Positions 1 to 7,496 of a stretch of DNA of 12,882 bases are shown here, one piece after another. A model generated the notes under the pieces. That model had not been told where the DNA came from. It ran no database searches and saw only the letters and a program-made list of their open reading frames with translations. Numbering within the stretch: the stretch's first letter is position 1; each line of letters begins with the position of its first letter. Both the position numbers and the translations under genes were made by a program. The stretch is from Amoeboradix gromovi (lineage: Eukaryota; Sanchytriomycota; Sanchytriomycetes; Sanchytriales; Sanchytriaceae), in contig JADGIF010000249.1 in the NCBI GenBank assembly GCA_018985225.1, forward strand, positions 1 to 12,882, given 5' to 3'.

Positions 1-1
1 G

Positions 2-103
2 AAAGAAGCAGGACATTTATTAGTAATAGTATTTCCTCCTTATGGTGCACCTCCTTTAAAGAAGACTTGGTCTAGTTTTTATATTTGGTGTCCCAATCAT
101 TAA
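2..103 (+). CDS. Possible 3' end of a gene entering from the left edge (33 codons)
   Basis: This frame is open from the window edge to a TAA at 101-103 and encodes a short hydrophobic and aromatic C-terminus containing VFPPYGAPPLKKTW. I do not recognise it. It is too short to separate from chance, and a neighbouring frame (60-236) is also open for about 60 codons, so the region may be relic sequence instead. Sequence left of the window is needed to decide. Confidence 0.2.
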   Translation, partial: KEAGHLLVIVFPPYGAPPLKKTWSSFYIWCPNH

Positions 104-486
104 ACAAAATCATGTCTTATCATCGTTCTTATTACGTTTTGATTCTATGCTGTATGTTCCTAAAGAGCTTGCGAAAACCGAGCTGAAGTTTGTCAAAGGT
201 TGCTGTACTCATGCAATCATCTATCTTACTTGTTTTTGATGAAGCCTCTTCATTCATGATGTGCTTCCAAATCTGACATCTAAAGTGGGCCACTTAAATT
301 TGCAGGGTGAGGTGTAAAGATCATTAATTTAGATGCATGTAACTTTCGTTTCACATTGCTATAAGCAGGTAATATGCTATATACGGAATTTCTACAATGT
401 AGTTATGATTTATCCGTTTAATTAGAGACCTTTGCATCAATATGAGCATAAACACAGCTTGTAGTTTCAGGTTGAAATTACAATAT
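104..486. other. Gap downstream of the GT14 gene; no supported gene
   Basis: No gene can be supported here. The plus frame running through 60-236 has no stop for 60 codons but no convincing start, and two tandem TGA codons (237-242) end it. Past those stops the frame continues to about 320. Short matches (TTACTTGTT near 227 and CTTCCAAAT near 265) recall the degenerate repeats in the other gaps, but they are too short to prove a relation. No clear AATAAA lies just beyond the GT14 stop on the minus strand. Confidence 0.4.
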
Positions 487-1392
487 TTACTGATTTTTTC
501 GGACCCCGAGGTATAATTTGTCTCTTAAACTACTGTTTAACGACAACTTCCGAGCGAACCATTTATCTGCAGTTATAACTTCTATGAAGTCCTGCTCCAT
601 TAGCCAACAAGGACTGGATCCCTTTCTGGTAGGATTCCTGTAACAATCAGTCCATTTAGTAAACATTGGGTTTTCAAACAGCTGAGTCTCGTTGAATTTG
701 CTATCCATTAGTAAAGTATGGAAAAAAGACTCATCTGGTATTCCTGTATGTTTAAAAAAATTGAGCCACGAGGTAAACCACTGTGTGCTACTAAACATAT
801 GCTCAATAAAAGGGCGGCTTAACATAATCCATTGAGATTCTTTATATATAGGAGCATTATTTGGAGTTATGTCATACTTTGTACAATCATCATCTACGCA
901 TCTTGCTCTAGTTCGCTGGCAAGCACTGTGGTCATATTTGCAAGCGGGGCTAGGTGCTTCGTCGAAAACTGCACAAGCTTCGGGATTTAAATTTGCCAAA
1001 TAGTTTTCCAGAGTGCTCAACGGTCGAAGAGGTACGGTCATCCCGTCTAAAAAATAGAGGTAGTCATATTTAAACTCTCTGCTCATTTTTAGCAATAGAA
1101 GTTCAGAATATAATAAACTATATCTTCCCCACTTCGCATTTATTTGTTGGTCAACTACATGCACATTAAATTGCTCAAATTCGATTTTGGACATTTTTTT
1201 ATCAAAATGTACTAGATAGTGGTGGTTCGTAGAGTAATAATTAAATAAAAACTGCTCAAACCCTTTCAATGTCTCTTCATTGTGTATCATAAACCCGAAT
1301 GCTATGCGGGTGTTTGGACTCACCGGCCACATGTAGAATAACCCCCATAACAATATTAGAAGCGGAAACGTTATTCTTATGTCTAATGACAT
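487..1392 (-). CDS. GT14 glycosyltransferase (core-2/I-branching / xylosyltransferase family), type II membrane protein
   Basis: 301 aa with ATG start and TAA stop. A short N-tail precedes one hydrophobic segment (about residues 8-22) without a cleavage signature, which fits a Golgi type II signal anchor. GT14 landmarks follow in order: FMIHNEE (34-40), a VHFDKK block (61-66), KWGRYSLLYSEL (87-98), YDYLYFLDG then PLRP (109-124), ESQWIMLSRPFIE (185-197) and IPDESFFHTLL (218-228). The Glu of the PDE motif (E221) matches the catalytic base of core-2 N-acetylglucosaminyltransferase. A Cys-rich insert (C140, C151, C158, C165, C170) probably forms disulfides. Family members transfer GlcNAc or xylose from a UDP-sugar to glycoproteins; the donor and acceptor here cannot be told. 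It is shorter than animal relatives and is essentially a bare catalytic domain. No intron is needed. It is head-to-head with the flippase gene across a long gap. Confidence 0.85.
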   Translation of the reverse strand: MSLDIRITFPLLILLWGLFYMWPVSPNTRIAFGFMIHNEETLKGFEQFLFNYYSTNHHYLVHFDKKMSKIEFEQFNVHVVDQQINAKWGRYSLLYSELLLLKMSREFKYDYLYFLDGMTVPLRPLSTLENYLANLNPEACAVFDEAPSPACKYDHSACQRTRARCVDDDCTKYDITPNNAPIYKESQWIMLSRPFIEHMFSSTQWFTSWLNFFKHTGIPDESFFHTLLMDSKFNETQLFENPMFTKWTDCYRNPTRKGSSPCWLMEQDFIEVITADKWFARKLSLNSSLRDKLYLGVRKNQ

Positions 1393-1404
1393 ACTTCACG
1401 GTTG

Positions 1405-1410
1405 TTTTAT
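1405..1410 (-). promoter_or_regulatory. TATA-like ATAAAA just upstream of the GT14 start
   Basis: The minus strand reads GGATAAAACAAC, ending about a dozen bases before the ATG at 1392-1390. The aligned position upstream of MPV17 carries GGATATAAAACAC. The very short distance to the ATG would imply an almost leaderless transcript, or a purely coincidental A/T run. Confidence 0.3.
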
Positions 1411-1424
1411 CCTAGTCACGGACT

Positions 1425-1524
1425 CTCCACATGAAAAGTCTTAGTTTGCTGGTTAATTAAGCGTTACTTGAGAAAAACTGACAAAGCAGGTCGCTCTGTT
1501 GCAGCGGTTGAACATGTCCCTACC
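1425..1524 (+). repeat. Copy 1 of a ~100-bp dispersed module (upstream of GT14)
   Basis: Aligned by eye to the reverse complement of 6700-6798, it matches at 82 of 100 columns with one single-base gap. The best stretch is AAGCAGGTCGCTCTGTTGCA, which differs at one base. Most differences are transitions. Relative to the adjacent start codon both copies have the same orientation. Weaker similarity continues to about 1404, through the TATA-like sequence. In one frame both copies read KAGRSVAAV in their centre, with several third-position differences that are silent, which hints at a coding ancestry. Confidence 0.8.
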
Positions 1525-1602
1525 CTGAGGCGGATAGAATAAGGATAGGCACATTTCAAGTACATGTCCTTGCTGCCATATGGACTCTATGTACTTCCAA
1601 TA
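1525..1602 (+). repeat. Degenerate repeat related to 6191-6266 and 11426-11494
   Basis: The last 30 nt before the shared TACTTCCA matches the copy at 6191-6266 at 25 of 30 positions, with the invariant core ATATGG; the first part is weaker (about 70%). The third copy shares the exact 10-mer CTACCCTGAG (1520-1529 and 11426-11435) followed by a diverged block. Translated in the same frame the three copies read LLPYGLYVLP, LLQYGLYLLP and LIPFGLCPLS. Confidence 0.6.
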
Positions 1603-2035
1603 TCCTCAACAGCTCAAGCGCATGTGAATTCCCCATATAGTACTGAGATGCTATTCAATATCCTCTTGCCTGTAGGGCCAGACCCTAGTATTCAGATGAT
1701 ATTTTTGGATGAAGATGTGGAAATACCAACCTTCTCTTGAATGTCTTGTAAATGGTGCAGAAATCTACCTGCTAACGCCATAGATGAGCCTATTCTTTGT
1801 CTATCGGTGATCTAAATATTTGACATATTCTGGCTGCAGTCTTTTGGAGAAATATGCCATAGATGAAAAGAAGCACTATCAAGCGTATATACATTTAAAA
1901 AACTCTGGAGAAGAAGCCTATCCGAATGAAATTGTTCATCTAGTAATAAATGATTTATTTCACTATAATCGAGAGACACTTTTGCAGTCTTTGAAAACAG
2001 ATCTCTGGCATCTGCTTTGGTTAATGTTTAAGTAG
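1549..2035 (+). pseudogene. Coding-like relic of an unrecognised protein (two open stretches)
   Basis: An open stretch (1549-1737; first ATG at 1564) encodes a peptide starting MSLLPYGLYVLPISS and ends at TGA 1738-1740. A second stretch in another frame (1811-2032, stop TAG 2033-2035) has no early ATG and encodes KYLTYSGCSLLEKYAIDE followed by an acidic and aromatic region ending LWHLLWLMFK. The second stretch resembles 6390-6440, where the same frame reads LTYS, two stops, then DYLE. Two frames with stops between them and no plausible promoter make this a broken gene rather than an active one. I do not recognise the family. A genuine small gene with an unseen intron is the alternative. Confidence 0.35.
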
Positions 2036-2348
2036 AAATGCCTTGATCATTCTAGTTTTTATACGCTCTACAAAAATTAGGAACCTCTCAGAACAAATAT
2101 CTCAACAGATGTGTTAATAAGAGTGCGGCACATTTTGTTGCCTGCCTTAAACACTGCTAACTATACCAGTTTCTTTTGTCTGTAAGTCGCTTCCACCGTA
2201 TTGCTAAGTACACTTTTTATGACTAGGTAATGTCGTAGCAAGCATTCCATGACTAGATCTCAGTCAGGACTGCGGCTTACTATTGGAGCTCGAAACTATC
2301 AGCATCCACTTCTCGCCGTAATACGAATCATTCACAGTTGTAAATCAT

Positions 2349-5300
2349 ATGCTAGTAAATGACCTAGTTGGAAGTAGAATCTCCAAAAAATATCCTGAAA
2401 CACTATTCCATATGCTTCAAAATAAAATAACTTTGAATCGAAGTTACAAGGCAACAGCTTCAGAAAATTCGGATAAACCTAGTACGCGAGTAATACATTT
2501 TAACCAGTCCAGTAAGGGGTTCGCAAACAATTCTATTAGTACCTCTAAATATACGCTGCTTAATTTTTTCTTCAAATTTATATTAGAGCAGTTTAGCAAG
2601 TACGCGAATATGTTCTTTTTGCTTATCAGTATTCTGCAGCAAATAGGCTCGCTTTCGCCGACTTCGAAATACACTACAATAGGTCCTTTGCTTTTTATTT
2701 TGTTTATTGCAGCAATTAAAGAAGTTATCGAGGATAGCAAAAGGCATAAAAGTGATTCAGAGGTTAACAAGCGTATGGTTCAAGTACTGGTGGACGGTAA
2801 ATTCGTTGAAAAGAAATGGCTCGACTTAATTGTTGGTGATGTAGTGAAAATCGATAACGGTGGATATTTTCCAGCAGATATAATTGTTTTAAGTACTAGT
2901 GAACCAGATGGACTTTGTTATGTGGAAACTAGCAATCTAGATGGTGAGACCAACTTGAAAATCAAACAGTGTCGACCAGAGACTCTTAATTGGCTAACTG
3001 CAGAGCACCTAGCCAACGTGAGCGGATTTATTGAATGTGAGCTTCCTAACAACTCATTATACACATTTGATGGTACTTTTAAATTCAAAAACCCTGATAA
3101 TGTTCCTATCGGAGGTAAAATTGAGAATAATGGTGAAATAACATCGAATGATGGTCACACAAATCCCCGCAGGTCTACTCTTGATAGAAGTCGACCTACA
3201 GCTAACAAGGATGGACAACTGGAAGTCCCACTAAGTCCTGAACAAATGTTGCTTCGTGGTTGCCAGCTACGCAATACTAGGTGGATTCAAGGTATTTGCA
3301 TATTTACTGGTCACGAAACTAAACTAATGAGAAACGGAACTGCTGCACCGATCAAAAGAACAGATGTAGAGCGTAAGACCAATCGTCAAATTGTATTTTT
3401 GTTTATTTTAATGATTTTCATGTCTTTTTTCAGTAGTGCAGGCCTTCTAATTAATATTTCCGGAAATTTGAACAGTGAAAATGACGATTCAAGATGGTAT
3501 TTAAGCATCACTAACCAAAAACCTGCTGATTTTGCTACCAACTTCTTTTTACAGTTTCTTACATTCCTTATTCTATATAACACTTTGATTCCAATCAGTT
3601 TGATAGTTACCATGGAGATAGTTAAGGCTGTCACGTCTTATCTTATCAATTGTGACAAAGACATGTATTACCCCCCTGCAAAATCATTTGCAATTTGCAG
3701 AACCAGCTCTTTGGTAGAAGAACTAGGTCAGATTAAATACATATTTAGCGACAAGACTGGTACATTAACTTGTAATATCATGGAGTTTAGGCAGTGCTGT
3801 ATAGCTAACAAATGTTATTCCGATGTTATCCATAAAGATAAAGCAGGTTTGGAAGTTCACTCATTTGATACCTTGCATAAAGATCTGGAGGGTCCCAATC
3901 AACCATACATTCATGAATTCTTGTTACTTCTTAGTGCTTGCCATACGGTTATACCAGAACTACCAGACAACTATAACGATGACATTAATACTATTATATA
4001 TCAAGCCAGTAGCCCTGATGAAAATGCACTAGTTAAAGGTGCTAGACTGCTGAAATATGTGTTTCTCACTCGTAAGCCCAAATGCATTCAGATTTCTATT
4101 CATAATGAAATAAAAGAATTTCAAATATTGCAAGTTAATGAATTCAACAGTACTCGTAAGCGTATGAGTGTGGTAGTTAGACAACCGAACAACAAAATTG
4201 TTTTATATGTAAAAGGTGCTGACACGGTAATTTATGAAAGACTGTCAGCTAACAATCCATTTGTCGCCATAACTAATCAAGCTTTGAGCGAATATGCAAA
4301 CGAAGGCTTGCGTACACTCTGTTTAGCAATGAGAGAGATTTCTCAAGAGGAGTACACACAATGGAACAAGATATACGAGAAAGCGTCCACTACGTTGAAC
4401 AACAGACCACAAGAGTTGGATAATGCAGCAGAAATAATCGAGAGAGACTTGTTCTTATTGGGAGCAACAGCAATCGAAGACAAATTGCAAGATGGCGTAC
4501 CAGATACGATTTTTAACTTAGCCAACGCTGGTATCCGTATATGGGTGTTGACAGGAGACAGACAAGAAACAGCAATTAACATCGGGTTCAGTTGCAAGCT
4601 ATTGAACAACGATATGGACTTAATGACATTCGATCAGGAAAAACCAGAGTTGTTTAAAGCTCATCTGCTAGAGCAGTTAGAGAGGTGTAAAGACCGCAAA
4701 ATGCAAGTATTTGCTTCCGAAAAGAAGCAGACCAACTGGATTGGTAAGTTGCTGGAGTTCTTTTCTGGTAAATCATCCATTAGCCATGATGAGTTAGATA
4801 TGACAAAAACCCCATTAGGATTGGTTATAACAGGCAAAACGTTAGGTTTTGCATTACAACCAGAAAATGAGCTGATGTTCTTAAGATTAGCATGTTTATG
4901 CAAGTCGGTGATATGCTGTAGAGTCTCGCCGCTTCAAAAGGCATTAGTAGTCAAACTAGTAAAAAAACACCTAAAGACACTAACTTTGGCGATTGGGGAT
5001 GGTGCGAATGATGTTTCTATGATACAAGCAGCACATGTAGGCATTGGAATTAACGGTTTGGAAGGTAGCCAGGCAGCTAGGGCTAGTGATGTCGCAATAG
5101 GCCAATTTAGGTTTCTGCAAAAACTGTTGCTGGTGCATGGATCGTGGGCGTACAACAGAATATCCAAGTTGATTTTATACTGTTTTTACAAGAACATAGC
5201 ACTGCAGTTCACTCAGTTCTGGTATTCATTTAACAATGGATTTACTGGTCAAACGATATATGAATCATGGTCTTTGGCCGCTTATAATCTATTCTTCACT

Positions 5301-6070
5301 GCTTGTCAACCGCTTTACATTGGTATCTTTGAGCAGTTTGTAAATAAGCAAAATCTGTTGAAGTATACCCAGTTGTACAAAATTGGCCAAAATCAGGAGT
5401 TCTTTAATGCTAGTGCATTCTGGGCAATAGCTTTAAACGGTATATACCATTCTGTTATTTGCTACTTTTCCATATTTTTTATCATGGGCAGTAATTATTT
5501 TGGAGTATCTGGGGGCATATCAGGATTAAATGATGGATTGTGGTTCGTCGGAATGACTTTATACACCGTAATATTGACTGTAGTGACAGGGAAAGCGGCA
5601 TTGTTGACTACGTGGTGGACTATATGGGCATACTTTGCAATATTTGGATCGTTACTTGTGTGGATAATATTCTTGCCAATATTCAGTGCAGTCGGCCCAA
5701 CCTTGAATATGGGAGTTGAGCTATATGGGATGGCAGGCCAATTATATGGAAGCGGTGTGTTCTGGACCTGCTGCATAATTGTTCCGGCACTAGCGCTAAG
5801 TCGAGATGTAGCATGGAAATTGTAATTAAAATCTCATGTAGTTTTAAGAGGCAGTATCGATATAAAAGTTATCATATTATACAAGAAGTTCAAAAATACA
5901 GTGATGCTGGACACAGTGACGGAGACAGATTAGTAAACATAGTAAAGCGAGTCAAGAACATCCATAAGTTGAAAAGTAGAAGTGGCTACGCATTCAGTCA
6001 GAGCCAAGGGCAAAGTGATATAGTAAGAGCTTATGAAATGAGAGATGCATCAAAAGCAGTAAATAATTAA
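2349..6070 (+). CDS. DRS2: P4-type ATPase, aminophospholipid flippase of the Drs2/ATP8A class (two exons: 2349-5821 and 5842-6070)
   Basis: The spliced product is 1233 aa and flips phosphatidylserine-type lipids to the cytosolic leaflet of trans-Golgi or endosomal membranes, normally with a CDC50 partner. Visible marks: VIHFNQSS and the SKYANMFFLL M1 region, LDGET (198-201 as DGET, actuator), PISL in M4 (415-418), SDKTGTLT with the phosphorylated Asp D468, KGAD (622-625, nucleotide binding), LTGDRQETA, GDGANDVSMIQAAHVG (D884, D888) and several C-terminal membrane segments. Exon 2 encodes the regulatory tail, including YHIIQEVQKY and the conserved GYAFSQ motif known from Drs2. The N-terminal region is short (about 48 residues before the first conserved block). 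An extended linker sits in the actuator domain near residues 255-300. The first Pro of the usual PP before the conserved GIF is Gln (Q987-P988). An in-frame TAA upstream (2319-2321) supports this start. Confidence 0.95.
5822..5841 (+). other. Spliceosomal intron, 20 nt, in the flippase gene
   Basis: The sequence is GTAATTAAAATCTCATGTAG. Removing it joins AAA TT to T TTT AAG, giving AWKFFKRQYRYKSYHIIQE, which restores the Drs2 C-terminal tail across the frame break. If retained, translation stops at TAA two codons after AWK and the regulatory tail is lost. Confidence 0.85.
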
Positions 6071-6190
6071 ATGATAACGCTACACTCGCTATAAAGTTCT
6101 CTCGCTAAATGTCCTGATTTGAGAAATACAAGAATTCCCACAGAAAAAGCCAGTCGCCACCCTACTGCGGTGACTTATACTTCCACTTCT

Positions 6191-6266
6191 CTGAAGCCGG
6201 CTTGAATACGGATGCGTTCAGGCATGTGTTACTTGTTGCAATATGGTCTGTATCTACTTCCAAATA
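6191..6266 (+). repeat. Degenerate repeat related to 1525-1602
   Basis: It runs from CTGAAGCCGG to CTACTTCCAAATA. The 3' 30 nt matches 1525-1602 at 25 of 30 positions. The shared frame reads MCYLLQYGLYLLPNK here and MSLLPYGLYVLPIS at 1564, with a one-codon insertion. Confidence 0.6.
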
Positions 6267-6395
6267 AAATGTTGCACACTGATGTATTAAATCGGTATTC
6301 TTTAGAGCGACAAACCTTATGCACACTTAACCGGTAAGTATGTCATCGTTCACACCACTTTATACGTTCTGTACATCCTAGCGATTCTTTAGATC

Positions 6396-6426
6396 TGACA
6401 TATTCATGATAAGACTATTTGGAGCC
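6396..6426 (+). repeat. Short match to 1821-1851
   Basis: TGACATATTC is exact in both places and is followed, at identical spacing, by TTTGGAG. In the frame that is open at 1811-2035, this copy reads LTYS, two stop codons, DYLE. It extends the relation between the two gaps beyond the repeat at 6191-6266. Confidence 0.45.
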
Positions 6427-6699
6427 ATTTTTACTTCTTGACAAACAAGGTCATTGAGTTTTATGCACTTAGATAACTCTAGAAAGAGAGCATATCTGAG
6501 CGATATAGTCTGCGTAATCACGATAAATGGTTTATCAATTTAAAATAAAATCTATATGGGACCAATTTCAGAAATGTCCCAACTCTAAGTCATAGGACCT
6601 CCTGGAAAGATGTGTCACCCCAATACTATGCCTTCAAGCCGTTTTCCAATATGAAAATGCACTGGCAATATTTCTGTCAAAATAGCTTGGTTGATTAGT

Positions 6700-6798
6700 G
6701 GTGGGAGCATGTGCAACTGCTGCAACGGAGCGACCTGCTTTCTCAGCTTCTTTAACGTAACGCTTGATTGACTAGCAAACCAAGACTTTGATGTGGAG
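6700..6798 (-). repeat. Copy 2 of the ~100-bp dispersed module (upstream of MPV17)
   Basis: This is the reverse complement of 1425-1524 at about 82% identity. Its outer end lies 41 bp from the MPV17 ATG, much as copy 1 lies 32 bp from the GT14 ATG. One aligned frame has a TAG where copy 1 has TGG, so neither copy is an intact reading frame throughout. Confidence 0.8.
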
Positions 6799-6808
6799 CG
6801 GATTGGGA

Positions 6809-6815
6809 TATAAAA
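6809..6815 (+). promoter_or_regulatory. TATA box candidate for the MPV17-type gene
   Basis: TATAAAA begins 31 bp before the ATG at 6840. If it works at the usual distance, transcription would begin at or next to the start codon, so the 5' leader would be nearly absent. Confidence 0.45.
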
Positions 6816-6839
6816 CACTGGCTTTCTCCGGAAATCTTT

Positions 6840-7476
6840 ATGAGCAAACTAACTTACTACATTCGTCATTCTTTTTATGGCGCTACTTTGTGGATGGCCG
6901 GAGACCTAATGTCCCAATATTACGAAGGATTTGAAAAAAGAAACAAGTCGAAAGATAGAAATTATAACAACATTGATGTGAAAACTGAATGGGATTCACG
7001 GAGGTTAGCAGTTATGACTGGTTATGGCTTCGGAGCAGGCAGTTTGTACTATTATTGGTATCAAAAATTAGATGTTATAGCGCCATTTGTGTTAAAAAGG
7101 CTGAAGCTGATTCCTACGCCATTGCGTCTTTCAGCTGCCAAATTGTGCATCGATCTTATTAGCTTTGATCCATTTTTCATATCATTATTCTTCTTTAGTA
7201 CCTCTATGCTTACTGGTAGCACTATTGAGGGGTTTTGGAATCATTATAAAACTTATTTTGTTCCCACATATGCTGTAGAAGCTCTTATTTGGTACTTGAT
7301 TTTAATTTAGGAGCCCTATTCAGCTAGTTAATTTTAGATTTGTTCCTGTAATATACCAGCCCATTGTAGTTAATACATTTTCCATTGGCTGGAATGCCTT
7401 GTTATCTTACATTAAGCATTTAGACGTTAATCAAAAAGACGAAGTGTTCGGTAGAACTAAGCATTTTAGCAAGTAA
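6840..7476 (+). CDS. SYM1: MPV17/PMP22-family membrane protein, SYM1-like (two exons: 6840-7291 and 7311-7476)
   Basis: The spliced product is 205 aa, close to yeast Sym1 and human MPV17 in size. Family members sit in the mitochondrial inner membrane or the peroxisome and affect metabolite or nucleotide balance and stress tolerance; which organelle applies here cannot be read from sequence. Landmarks: WMAGDLMSQ (18-26), the DSRR block and the glycines of GYGFGAGSLYYYWYQKLD (61-78), K101 and D105 followed by DPFF (110-113), EGFW (130-133), and the signature WSPIQLVNFRFVP (151-163), with GWN at 177-179. The signature is split by the intron inside the codon for W151. Without splicing, the frame stops at TAG (7308-7310), exactly at the acceptor, and the signature is lost. 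The 3' end is 20 nt from the stop of the convergent CYC8-like gene. Confidence 0.88.
7292..7310 (+). other. Spliceosomal intron, 19 nt, in the MPV17-type gene
   Basis: The sequence is GTACTTGATTTTAATTTAG. Removing it joins TG to G AGC CCT, giving LIWSPIQLVNFRFVP, the conserved C-terminal signature of the family. The intron carries its own in-frame stop (TAG at its 3' end). Confidence 0.88.
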
Positions 7477-7496
7477 GCAATAGTAAACAACGATGT

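Larger units (their letters stand above)
1393..2348. other. 956-bp head-to-head gap holding degenerate, coding-like sequence
   Basis: The gap between the GT14 and flippase starts must hold both promoters. It is not simple AT-rich spacer: it contains the module at 1425-1524 shared with the MPV17 upstream region, a 1525-1602 stretch related to 6191-6266 and to 11426-11494, and open frames 1549-1737 and 1811-2035. Downstream of 2036 the frame of the 1811-2035 ORF stays mostly open (for example about 34 and 43 codons) with scattered stops up to the flippase start. I see no tRNA and no obvious promoter for the flippase. My reading is remains of a decayed multicopy sequence, with promoter elements close to the two start codons. 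Confidence 0.5.
6071..6839. other. 769-bp gap between flippase and MPV17, with two inverted degenerate repeats
   Basis: No gene is supported. From about 6108 rightwards the plus strand carries a degraded relative of the 1461-1850 region: the block around AAAAAGCCAGTCGC (6145-6158), the repeat at 6191-6266, and TGACATATTC at 6396-6405. From 6798 leftwards the minus strand carries the second copy of the shared module. The two relics therefore face each other, and similarity fades around 6500-6600. A 67-codon minus frame at 6615-6818 lies over the second copy and is not believed to be a gene. Confidence 0.5.

Noticed and set aside
235-276. Box C/D snoRNA-like TGATGA ... CTGA arrangement
   Set aside because: Boxes are too close together and no terminal stem is visible.
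1461-1524. Helix-turn-helix DNA-binding motif in the KAGRSVAAV peptide
   Set aside because: It resembles transposase HTH segments only loosely, without the expected second helix; not enough to name a family.
71-2066. Shared 13-mer TCTAGTTTTTATA near 71 and 2051
   Set aside because: About one such exact match is expected by chance at this length, and the flanks do not align.
2444-5776. Several reverse-strand and alternate-frame ORFs inside the flippase gene
   Set aside because: They overlap a fully conserved P4-ATPase coding sequence and show no recognisable protein features of their own.
6615-6818. Minus-strand 67-codon ORF upstream of MPV17
   Set aside because: It lies over the dispersed module; the matching frame in the other copy has several stops, and it occupies the MPV17 promoter.
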